From the NCBI GenBank assembly GCA_031290405.1, contig JAITNO010000177.1:1-11253 (forward strand): a stretch of DNA of 11,253 nt. The letters run 5' to 3'. Shown piece by piece: positions 1 through 5,851 of this stretch (its first letter is position 1; each line of letters starts with the position of its first letter). Source of the DNA: Spirochaetaceae bacterium (GTDB lineage: Bacteria; Spirochaetota; Spirochaetia; Treponematales; Breznakiellaceae). Both the position numbers and the translations under genes were made by a program. The notes under the pieces were generated by a model. It saw only the letters and a program-made list of their open reading frames with translations. It was not told the DNA's origin and made no database searches.

Positions 1-153
1 GTTACCCTGTTTTTTGTGCTTCACGAGATGCGAAAGCGGGGAGTGTAGATTTAGTTTAGTTCACCCAATCCGTCAGGCTTCATAGCTGCTGTCCTGTCGG
101 GTTTTAATGCGGCTCGTAAGAGGCGTAAATTTATTTATTAAGGAGAAGATAAT
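1..153 (+). other. rplL leader / upstream intergenic
   Basis: No gene can be supported here. The longest reading frame entering from the left edge stops by base 59 and does not resemble the C-terminus of ribosomal protein L10, the usual upstream neighbour. The 3' end is AT-rich and carries a strong Shine-Dalgarno (AAGGAG at 140-145) eight bases before the rplL ATG. I see no convincing -35/-10 pair and no L10-type leader fold. Confidence 0.5.
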
Positions 154-540
154 ATGGCGGCAACAAAAGAAGAGATTTTAGAGGCAATTGCAGGAATGAC
201 GGTTCTGGAGGTTTCAGAACTGGTCAAACTGATGGAGGAGAAGTTCGGCGTGTCCGCGGCGGCTCCTGTGGCAGTGGCGGCGGTCGGCGCGGCTTCGGGA
301 GCGGCGGCTGCTCCCGTCGAGGAACAGACGGAATTCAACGTTACCCTCAAGGCGTTCGAGGATACGAAGAAGATCGCTGTTATTAAAGAGGTTCGGGTGG
401 TTACCGGTCTTGGCCTTAAAGAGGCGAAAGACCTTGTTGAAGGCGTACCCAAGCCCCTTAAGGAAAATGTGTCGAAGGACGAAGCCGAAAAGATTAAAAA
501 ATCGGTTGAAGCTGCCGGCGGCACCGTCGAGGTCAGCTAA
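154..540 (+). CDS. rplL: 50S ribosomal protein L7/L12
   Basis: This is the stalk protein of the large ribosomal subunit. As dimers bound to L10, it recruits the translational GTPases (IF2, EF-Tu, EF-G). The 128-residue length is normal. The order is an N-terminal dimerisation and L10-binding helical domain (about 1-33, with SELVKLMEEKFGV), an Ala/Gly/Val-rich flexible hinge (about 34-54), and the globular C-terminal domain (about 58-128) with the conserved EKTEFNV-like entry, IAVIKEVR, TGLGLKEAKDLVEGVPK and the closing AGGTVEV. The ATG is fixed by an AAGGAG Shine-Dalgarno. Oddly, a strong terminator follows within 60 bases and the next gene points the other way, so rpoB is not co-transcribed. 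Upstream sequence does not look like rplJ. It may be the only copy, relocated, or a second copy; the window cannot tell. Confidence 0.97.
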   Translation: MAATKEEILEAIAGMTVLEVSELVKLMEEKFGVSAAAPVAVAAVGAASGAAAAPVEEQTEFNVTLKAFEDTKKIAVIKEVRVVTGLGLKEAKDLVEGVPKPLKENVSKDEAEKIKKSVEAAGGTVEVS

Positions 541-545
541 AGAAG

Positions 546-575
546 CTGCCGGTTAAACCGGCGGTTTAACCGCAG
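546..575 (+). repeat. Palindromic hairpin just after rplL
   Basis: The inverted repeat has a perfect 9-bp core stem, GGTTAAACC / GGTTTAACC, around a GGC loop. It extends by CTGC/GCAG across one bulged C to about 13 bp. It lies six bases after the rplL stop. No T-tract follows, so it is not an intrinsic terminator by itself. A role as an mRNA 3'-end stabiliser or processing hairpin ahead of the true terminator is an inference. Confidence 0.6.
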
Positions 576-598
576 AACTCACGAACGAAGAAGTGTGG

Positions 599-659
599 CT
601 CACGCGGAGACGCAAGAGGAAGATGAATGTCCTCACTGCGTCCCCGCGTGAGTTTTTTT
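599..659 (+). terminator. Rho-independent terminator of rplL
   Basis: The left arm 599-614 and right arm 637-652 are complementary over 16 bp with one A/C mismatch. The outer arms are CTCACGCGG and CCGCGTGAG. The loop is 22 bases and seven Ts follow at 653-659. This is a classical intrinsic terminator for plus-strand transcription from rplL. The other strand lacks a T-tract, so it should not terminate metA transcription. Confidence 0.88.
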
Positions 660-702
660 GTTGTGGCCCTCGGCACTGCGCCCTGGGCAATGCGCTTTGC
701 GT

Positions 703-764
703 CCAGCTTTGGGCGGGGTTCCGCCAGCTTTGGGCGGGGTCCCGCCAGCTTTGGGCGGAGGTGG
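703..764. repeat. 21-bp tandem repeat, about 3 copies
   Basis: Units start at 703, 724 and 745, each opening with CCAGCTTTGGGCGG; the third diverges after that. Each unit is self-complementary in two ways. GGCGG can pair with the following CCGCC across a 4-base loop, or CCGCC can pair with the next GGCGG across AGCTTTG. The array lies between the rplL terminator and the 3' end of metA, outside both genes. It shares the period and an AAGCTGG/CCAGCTT core with the array at 9728-9827. Confidence 0.85.
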
Positions 765-767
765 TCT

Positions 768-1682
768 TCATTCGATTTCGGCGATGTTGTAGGGGGATTC
801 TTGGTAGACGAGGTTGAGCCAGTTTAAGAAGAAGAGGTGGGCGTGGGCGCGCCAGCGGACGACGGGGGGCTGTGTGGGGTCGTTGTTGGGGTAATAGTTG
901 CTGGGGATGTTGATGGGGAGTTTTTTTTCGCTGTCTCGTTGGTATTCGTTGTGGAGGGTGTTGACGTCGTATTCGAGGTGTCCGGTCACGTAGATTTCGC
1001 GTCCGTTGCGGGCGGTGATGATGAAGGGGCTTCCGCACGGGGTGCTTGATTGTACGGCGAGAGAGGAGACGGCGTTGATCACGGTTCGAGAGCTTTCGGT
1101 GTAACGGGACTGGGGGGCTAGGAAGATGTCGTCGAAGCCGCGGAAGAGTGGTGTGTGGGGCTGGGCGATGTTGTGGGCGAATACGCCGAAGAGTTTGTGG
1201 GGGAGCATGATTTTGGGGACGCCGTAGTGGCGGTAGAGTCCGGCCTGCGCGCCCCAACAGATGTGCATGGTCGAATAGACGTTCTTTTTTGAATACTCGA
1301 GGACGCCGCTGAGTTCCTGCCAGTAGTCGACTTGTTCGAAGTCGAGGGTTTCGACGGGGGCGCCGGTGATGATGAGGCCGTCAAACTTTTCGCGCATGGC
1401 TTTTTTGGAGCTGACGTAGAAGCGCTCGAGGTGGCCGGGAGGGGCGTTGCGCGATTGATGGCTGCCCATTCTAAGGAGGGTGATGTCCACTTGCAGGGGG
1501 GAATTGCCGAGGAGCCGCAGGAGCTGCGTCTCGGTGTCCAGCATGGTGGGCATGAGGTTGGCGATGGCTATTTTGATGGGGCGTATGTCCTGGCTGCGCG
1601 CCCGGGACTCGGTCATGACGAAGACGTTTTCTTTGGTGAGCGCGTCGTAGGCGGGAAGCGATCGGGGTATTTTGATGGGCAT
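768..1682 (-). CDS. metA: Homoserine O-acyltransferase MetA (predicted acetyltransferase)
   Basis: MetA acylates the hydroxyl of L-homoserine, the first committed step of methionine synthesis in the cytoplasm. The 304 residues match the HTS/MetA family (about 300-310). Conserved features are the N-terminal MPIKIP, QDIRPIKIAIANLMP and LLRLLGNSPLQV; the nucleophile Cys142 in HICWGAQAG; and His235 with Glu237 in GHLEYD, completing the catalytic set. Residue 111 is Glu (GAPVETLDF). In the family, Glu111 goes with acetyl-CoA use, as in Bacillus, and Gly111 with succinyl-CoA use, as in E. coli. The product is therefore probably O-acetylhomoserine despite the common 'succinyltransferase' label. The ATG sits three bases after the stop of the upstream UroD-like gene and has no clear Shine-Dalgarno of its own, which suggests translational coupling. 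No terminator is evident downstream apart from the GC-rich 21-bp array. Confidence 0.95.
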   Translation of the reverse strand: MPIKIPRSLPAYDALTKENVFVMTESRARSQDIRPIKIAIANLMPTMLDTETQLLRLLGNSPLQVDITLLRMGSHQSRNAPPGHLERFYVSSKKAMREKFDGLIITGAPVETLDFEQVDYWQELSGVLEYSKKNVYSTMHICWGAQAGLYRHYGVPKIMLPHKLFGVFAHNIAQPHTPLFRGFDDIFLAPQSRYTESSRTVINAVSSLAVQSSTPCGSPFIITARNGREIYVTGHLEYDVNTLHNEYQRDSEKKLPINIPSNYYPNNDPTQPPVVRWRAHAHLFFLNWLNLVYQESPYNIAEIE

Positions 1683-1685
1683 GGC

Positions 1686-2741
1686 TTATGAGAGCAGGCG
1701 GTGGAGCTGTTCGCTGTACGCGACGGCTTCCTCCTCGGTGGGGGCGGAGGTCTGGATGACGACGCCTTTGCGTCCGAAGCAATCGACGATCTTTTTGGTG
1801 TAGGCGATCATGTCCGTTTCGCCTTCCAGGTGATCCCAATACTGATGGCGCAGGCACAGGACGGTTTTGCCGGCGGCGGCGTCGCGGACGGCTTCCCAGT
1901 TCTGGACCTGCGGGATGGTGAGGTCGAGCCCTTTGAGGCCGGGTATCTCCATCATCGCGGGGACGACGCTGTGGGTGTCTCCGCAGGAGTGAACGACGAT
2001 GCCGCCGAACTCTTTGGATATGAGGCCGTTGTACTTGACGCCGAACTCGCGGTAGAGGCTGGGTGAGAGGAGGGCCCCCGTGTCGTCGCTTACGCGGACG
2101 CCGGCGCAGCGGGGCACCGGGCACATCGATTCGTGCCCCACGCTGTAGAGGTTCTTTATCCGTTTGAACTGTTCTTTTACATAGAGGATGATGGCCTGCG
2201 TAACTTTTTCCATCAGCACATGAACCTCGTCCGGGCAGACGAGGAGGGCTTCGATAAAGTTGGTGTAATCCCAGATGAGGGAGGCGGTGGTGAGCGGCGA
2301 GGGGACGTTGACCATGCGCAGCGGCCAGTCGGAGTGGCGTTGCAGCCAGTCGAGCCGCCGCCAGGCGTGTTGGTAGACGGGGTTGTTCACGGGGTCTGGC
2401 GTTTGCAGCGTATGCACGGCTTCGGCGTTGTCCTCGTTGATGAACGCCTTTACCCAGGGGTCGGCGACGTCGTTCACCGTTTGCTCGCAGCCGAAGGCGG
2501 CGGCGACAATGTTCACGCCCTGGTTGGGCTTGATGTTGGGGTAGCCGTAATCGCGGACGTTCTCGCGCTGTTTGTGCATCTGGATGTGCCAGCGCAACTC
2601 CGCCTCGTCGTCGTCGTAAAAGTCCTTCGTCGCCACGTGGAGGGGCCCCACCTCGACGACAAAGGGAACCTCGTCCGCTTCTTCCAGACGCCACACCGCC
2701 TCGACGCGGCGGTTTATCTCTTGCGGGTTTAATGTGTTCAT
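1686..2741 (-). CDS. Uroporphyrinogen decarboxylase-like / cobamide methyltransferase-superfamily protein
   Basis: A 351-residue TIM-barrel protein of the UroD/MtaA-CmuA superfamily. Members either decarboxylate uroporphyrinogen III or move methyl groups from corrinoid proteins to thiols. The HSCGDT segment (His251, Cys253) matches the zinc-ligand H-x-C of the methyltransferase branch. The usual last Cys near the end is not obvious: VVIQTSAPTEEE stands where those enzymes have a Cys, although Cys296 and Cys321 are available. The N-terminal Arg-rich substrate motif of true HemE is not seen, so haem synthesis is unlikely. The start is fixed by AGGAG seven bases before the ATG. It lies 39 bases after the dehydrogenase and three bases before metA. 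Co-transcription with metA allows a link to methionine or methyl metabolism, but the substrate is unknown. Family assignment is secure; function is not. Confidence 0.8.
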   Translation of the reverse strand: MNTLNPQEINRRVEAVWRLEEADEVPFVVEVGPLHVATKDFYDDDEAELRWHIQMHKQRENVRDYGYPNIKPNQGVNIVAAAFGCEQTVNDVADPWVKAFINEDNAEAVHTLQTPDPVNNPVYQHAWRRLDWLQRHSDWPLRMVNVPSPLTTASLIWDYTNFIEALLVCPDEVHVLMEKVTQAIILYVKEQFKRIKNLYSVGHESMCPVPRCAGVRVSDDTGALLSPSLYREFGVKYNGLISKEFGGIVVHSCGDTHSVVPAMMEIPGLKGLDLTIPQVQNWEAVRDAAAGKTVLCLRHQYWDHLEGETDMIAYTKKIVDCFGRKGVVIQTSAPTEEEAVAYSEQLHRLLS

Positions 2742-2780
2742 TCTATTCTCCTGTTATAAACTAAAGGCGCCATAGACGCC

Positions 2781-4406
2781 CTATAAATGCTTCAAATGCT
2801 TCTTCAACGTTGCGCGGACCGCTCCGGGGCCGGCAATCAGCTCGGCAAAATACGCTTCCACCTTGTCGCCCAGCCCGACCTCGTAAAGATCCACGCCGAC
2901 AACCTTCACGTTGGAAAGAATCGGCCGCAGCTTCCCTTTCGCGCCGGCGCCGTCGCCCAGGCGGATGCCGTGGAGCGCCTTTTGCAAGTCATCCAGCAGC
3001 GGGTCGGGGCTGGGCGCGAAAGGCTTCCCCTCGTCGTCGAGCGCCAGGAGGTAACGGCACCAGGCGGCAATCACCAGCGGAATCAGCGTAAGGGATGTTG
3101 CGTCGAGCGCCTCGTCCGCAGCCCAGAGCTTAATCGTCTCGCCAAAGCGGATGGCCAGCTTCTGCGACGTATCCGCCGCAATCCGCTGAGGCGCGTCGGG
3201 GATGTTCGGATTGGGAAGGCGCTTCTCCAACACCTCGGCAAGGAAAGCCTTAGGATTGATGATGAGCGGGTCGACGACGACCGGCAGCCCCTCACGCTCC
3301 GCCAAGCGCCTGACCAACGCGGCAAGGTCGCCGTCCCGCATTTCCTCGGCAATCGACGCATAGCCCAAGAGACAGCCAAAGACCGCCAGAGCCGTGTGCA
3401 GCGGGTTCAGGCAGGTGCACACCTTCATGCGCTCAACCTTGTCCACCGTCCCCCGGTCGCAGAAGCGCACGCCGACCCCCTCCAGCGGCGGCCTGCCGTT
3501 CGGGAAAACATCCTCGACAACCAAGTATTCAGCCTCTTCCGTGTTGACGAAAGGCGCCAGCGGGGAACCGCGAGAGCGGCGAACAATGTCCATCCCCGCC
3601 AGGCCGGCAGCCTTCAGCGCGTCGGCCACCTTCGGGGAGGGATTCGGCGTAATTTTGTCGATCATGCTCAGGGGGAAGCCCAGCTTTGAGCGGTCAAGCA
3701 GGTATTCGATAAAGCCCGACCCCACGAACCCCCGCTTTTCCCACTCGCGGGCGACGCACACCATCGCATCCTTCAGCCTGTCGCCGTTGTGCGAAAAGTT
3801 GTCCGTGCTCACCAACGCCAGCGGCAACGCCCCCGCCATAAACCGCCCGTAGACCAGCGCCGCAAGCTTCGTCATCGCGTGGCGCGGCGCCGCAAGCCCC
3901 GCATCAAACTCCACCGCAAGCTCCACCTTAAACGCCCCGTCCAGCCCCCTCAGCTCGTACCCCTTTTCCGTAATCGAAAGGGAGACCATCTGGAGCGAAG
4001 GCGCCCGAAAAATCTCCTTCAGCCGCCCCCAGGCGACAACATCGGCGCTATCCGCCGCAACAAGCTCGGCAACCGAAGCAATCACCGCGTTTTCAAGACC
4101 GCCGTCCGCCTTCATCACTGTTTTAATGAAAAGATTGTCGTGCGGCGACCACACAGCCCCAATGCTCGCAAAATCATTCGGCACAACGGCCACCACGCCC
4201 ACATCGGCAAGCCCCATTTCCACCAGCCCCTGGGCAAGCGCCGCATGGAACGCCTTAAACAGATTGCCCGCGCTCACGTGCAACCACACCGGCGCCGCGC
4301 GCGTCTTCCGCACAAGCGCGTCAACATCGAACGCAGGCAGGCGGATATTCGCCGCCTCAAACCCGTCCTTGTGCAGGACAATCCCTTTTTTCGTGAGCTC
4401 AAACAT
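2781..4406 (-). CDS. Mannitol dehydrogenase-family polyol/uronate oxidoreductase
   Basis: This is a long-chain NAD(P)-dependent dehydrogenase of the mannitol dehydrogenase/fructuronate-tagaturonate reductase family, 541 residues from the chosen start and slightly longer than UxuB (about 490). The N-terminal nucleotide-binding part contains VWLHVSAGNLFKAF (about 40-53). The middle has GSGFIEYLLDRSKLGFPLSMIDKITPNPS, typical of the family. The catalytic K-x5-N-x2-H motif is intact as Lys328, Asn334 and His337 (KVCTCLNPLH), and the C-terminal helical domain follows. The ATG at 4406 is chosen because a GAGGT Shine-Dalgarno lies just upstream and MFELTKKG begins the recognisable protein. The frame stays open 68 codons further, but that stretch is AT-rich repeat DNA. 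First gene of a probable operon with the UroD-like gene and metA. It probably interconverts a ketose or keto-uronate with its alcohol; the substrate cannot be read from sequence. Confidence 0.88.
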   Translation of the reverse strand: MFELTKKGIVLHKDGFEAANIRLPAFDVDALVRKTRAAPVWLHVSAGNLFKAFHAALAQGLVEMGLADVGVVAVVPNDFASIGAVWSPHDNLFIKTVMKADGGLENAVIASVAELVAADSADVVAWGRLKEIFRAPSLQMVSLSITEKGYELRGLDGAFKVELAVEFDAGLAAPRHAMTKLAALVYGRFMAGALPLALVSTDNFSHNGDRLKDAMVCVAREWEKRGFVGSGFIEYLLDRSKLGFPLSMIDKITPNPSPKVADALKAAGLAGMDIVRRSRGSPLAPFVNTEEAEYLVVEDVFPNGRPPLEGVGVRFCDRGTVDKVERMKVCTCLNPLHTALAVFGCLLGYASIAEEMRDGDLAALVRRLAEREGLPVVVDPLIINPKAFLAEVLEKRLPNPNIPDAPQRIAADTSQKLAIRFGETIKLWAADEALDATSLTLIPLVIAAWCRYLLALDDEGKPFAPSPDPLLDDLQKALHGIRLGDGAGAKGKLRPILSNVKVVGVDLYEVGLGDKVEAYFAELIAGPGAVRATLKKHLKHL

Positions 4407-4424
4407 CGTGTACCTCGATTCCAC

Positions 4425-4453
4425 ATACTCCCGCAAGCGTAAGAAATAGTCAA
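4425..4453 (-). promoter_or_regulatory. Candidate promoter of the dehydrogenase-UroD-metA operon
   Basis: Read on the minus strand, TTGACT (4453-4448, five of six consensus) is followed after 17 bases by GAGTAT (4430-4425, three of six). Transcription would start near 4418, giving a very short leader that contains the GAGGT Shine-Dalgarno at 4416-4412. The -10 is weak, so the site may need an activator. The repeat element at 4462-4490 lies directly upstream of the -35. Confidence 0.4.
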
Positions 4454-4461
4454 TATCTCGC

Positions 4462-4759
4462 GGTGCCTCAACGAAAATGACACCGAAAAAGACGAATGCC
4501 TCATTTTGAAAATGACGCCCAAAATAAAAAGCCGAAGGTAGAAACGACTGCCGGAGGCCAAAATGAGGATAAGCATGGGCGCCAGGAAAGAGATTGAGGC
4601 AAAAACTCACGTGTGCAAGTCCGGCGACAATAGACCGCTTGAGTTACAGCAAAATGTCCATCGTACCGTCAATGCTCTCTTGGCGGCTCATAAGGCTAAA
4701 GTTGCTTTTTCTAAATGAGGCGCCAAGACCCTTTGGGTTGCATTTTGAAATGAGGCACC
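4462..4759. repeat. Degenerate ~30-base element, four copies in two opposed pairs
   Basis: Two plus-oriented copies (4462-4490 and 4495-4525) contain GCCTCA, GAAAATGAC and a CC-AAA end. Two minus-oriented copies (4759-4729 and 4724-4694) read GGTGCCTCATTTCAAAATG and GGCGCCTCATTTAGAAAAA. Each pair is spaced about 33-35 bases. A weaker fifth copy (CCTCATTTTGG, minus) lies at about 4559-4582. The copy at 4495 contains the perfect palindrome TCATTTTGAAAATGA (4501-4515). Confidence 0.6.
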
Positions 4760-4790
4760 ACGGCCCCCCAGCCTCCGCTCGATACAGAGG

Positions 4791-4820
4791 CGGGCGACCG
4801 CCGCGCTTCCCCGTCGCCCG
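4791..4820. repeat. GC-rich hairpin
   Basis: A perfect 8-bp inverted repeat, CGGGCGAC (4791-4798) with GTCGCCCG (4813-4820), around a 14-base loop. It lies 114 bases beyond the DUF2225 stop on the minus strand. No T-tract follows on that strand, so a terminator call is not supported. Confidence 0.45.
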
Positions 4821-4933
4821 TTCTTTGCGGGGCTGCCTCCCTTCCACGGCGACAGGCTGTTTCTTCGCGCAGTTCGCCAGAACATGGGCAAGACGATCCC
4901 TGTTCAGTCCGGTCGTTCCCGCCAACTCGGCTT

Positions 4934-5845
4934 TTACTCGTCGAAATCTTGGAGCTCTTTCGAGATCTCGATGTAGAGGCTGCGCGATTTTTCCAGGAGG
5001 GGGCCGGGCTTGCTCTTTGAGGATTTCCCCAGCCCAAACATCTTGGCCAATGTCTGGCGGGTTTCGGTGATGAGTTCTTTGCGTTGTTTGGGGTCTTTTC
5101 GGCTGCCGTATTTGTATTCCAGGAGGCCGGTGATGTAGAGAAACCCTTCGTATCCATAATTTTTGTCGAGGTCGGGGCCGAATAGTTTAAGGCCGGAGAG
5201 GGTTTCGCCGCCGGTGGTTTCGCCTTGCAGGGCGCGGCGGCAAAAGAAACGGGCTTTCTTTTTGAATAGGAGGGCAAGCCAATCCCAGTGCTGGCCGGGT
5301 TCTTTTTCGTGTATGTGGTCGATCAGCCAACTGGTGCGCAGCGCGGCGATGCCTTGTTTGACGGTCGGGGAAAAGTCTATGGGATAATACTCGTAGCAGC
5401 GCATGACGAGGTATTGAGAGACGGCCCCAGAGACGAGTGAGCGGGGGGCGTAAAAATCGACGGTGGGGAAGATGAGGGCGACCTCTTCTTTTCTTGTTTT
5501 TGCGTGGTTGGCCGCTTGCCCGCGCAACCATTCGGGCAAAAGATTGAAGTCGTCGGCGTTGGAGGCGAACCAGCACCCGGGGCATACGGCGGCCTGATAC
5601 GCCAGCGGGTGGAGCTCGCCGTATCGTGCGGAGGCTTCGTAGAGGCGGTGCAGCTCGTCGCTTAAGGGGCCGGCGATGAGCCTGCCGCTTCCGGTAAGGA
5701 GTTCTTCTTTGTGAAAGGCTTCGCCGCACGCGGGGCACGTCAAGACTTCCTTCGACTGGTATGAGGTTTTAAGGACGGTTTCCTTTTTTGTGTTGAGTAC
5801 GAAATCGTCGTTGCTTCCCTCTAAAACGAATGCGCTGTTGCCCAT
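4934..5845 (-). CDS. DUF2225 zinc-ribbon family protein
   Basis: A 303-residue protein matching DUF2225, a family of unknown function seen in Firmicutes and spirochaetes. Two CPxC knuckles, Cys37-Cys40 (LTCPACGEAF) and Cys88-Cys91 (AVCPGCWFAS), should together bind one zinc ion. Between and after them come SARYGELHPLAYQAAVCPGCWFASNADDF, in the family's typical arrangement, and a long helical C-terminal part (about 120-303) with many charged and aromatic residues. No signal peptide or membrane segment is visible, so it is probably cytoplasmic. The ATG lies six bases after the cdaR stop. The nearest purine-rich site (AAGGA inside the end of cdaR) is 13 bases away, so translation is probably coupled. 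It is the last gene of the cdaA operon, which suggests but does not prove a role tied to c-di-AMP or the envelope. Confidence 0.82.
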   Translation of the reverse strand: MGNSAFVLEGSNDDFVLNTKKETVLKTSYQSKEVLTCPACGEAFHKEELLTGSGRLIAGPLSDELHRLYEASARYGELHPLAYQAAVCPGCWFASNADDFNLLPEWLRGQAANHAKTRKEEVALIFPTVDFYAPRSLVSGAVSQYLVMRCYEYYPIDFSPTVKQGIAALRTSWLIDHIHEKEPGQHWDWLALLFKKKARFFCRRALQGETTGGETLSGLKLFGPDLDKNYGYEGFLYITGLLEYKYGSRKDPKQRKELITETRQTLAKMFGLGKSSKSKPGPLLEKSRSLYIEISKELQDFDE

Positions 5846-5851
5846 GATGCT

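Larger units (their letters stand above)
4407..4933. other. 527-base gene-free intergenic region
   Basis: The region lies between the 3' end of the DUF2225 gene and the start of the dehydrogenase gene, both on the minus strand. It holds a probable promoter (4425-4453), degenerate copies of a ~30-base element (4462-4759) and a GC-rich hairpin (4791-4820). Short frames across it (for example 4644-4925, minus, TTG start) match no family I know and overlap the repeats. No tRNA, 6S, RNase P or tmRNA signature was recognised on either strand. Confidence 0.6.

Noticed and set aside
1..59. Possible C-terminus of ribosomal protein L10 entering from the left edge
   Set aside because: None of the three forward frames resembles an L10 C-terminus and all stop early.
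553..1257. Minus-strand 234-codon frame with a QSW-containing 7-residue repeat
   Set aside because: It lies out of frame over the metA 3' half and the rplL terminator. The protein repeat is only the 21-bp DNA repeat read in frame, and the composition is Arg/Pro/His-rich as expected of a shadow.
1471..2694. Minus-strand 407-codon frame
   Set aside because: It overlaps the UroD-like gene and metA in another frame. It is Arg/Gly/Pro-rich with no family resemblance, a GC-driven shadow.
4407..4610. 68-codon N-terminal extension of the mannitol dehydrogenase-family protein
   Set aside because: It crosses the repeat elements and the promoter candidate and has no ribosome site, whereas the start at 4406 has a GAGGT site and matches where the family sequence begins.
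4791..4820. Terminator of the DUF2225/cdaA operon
   Set aside because: The hairpin has no T-tract on the minus strand and lies 114 bases past the stop.
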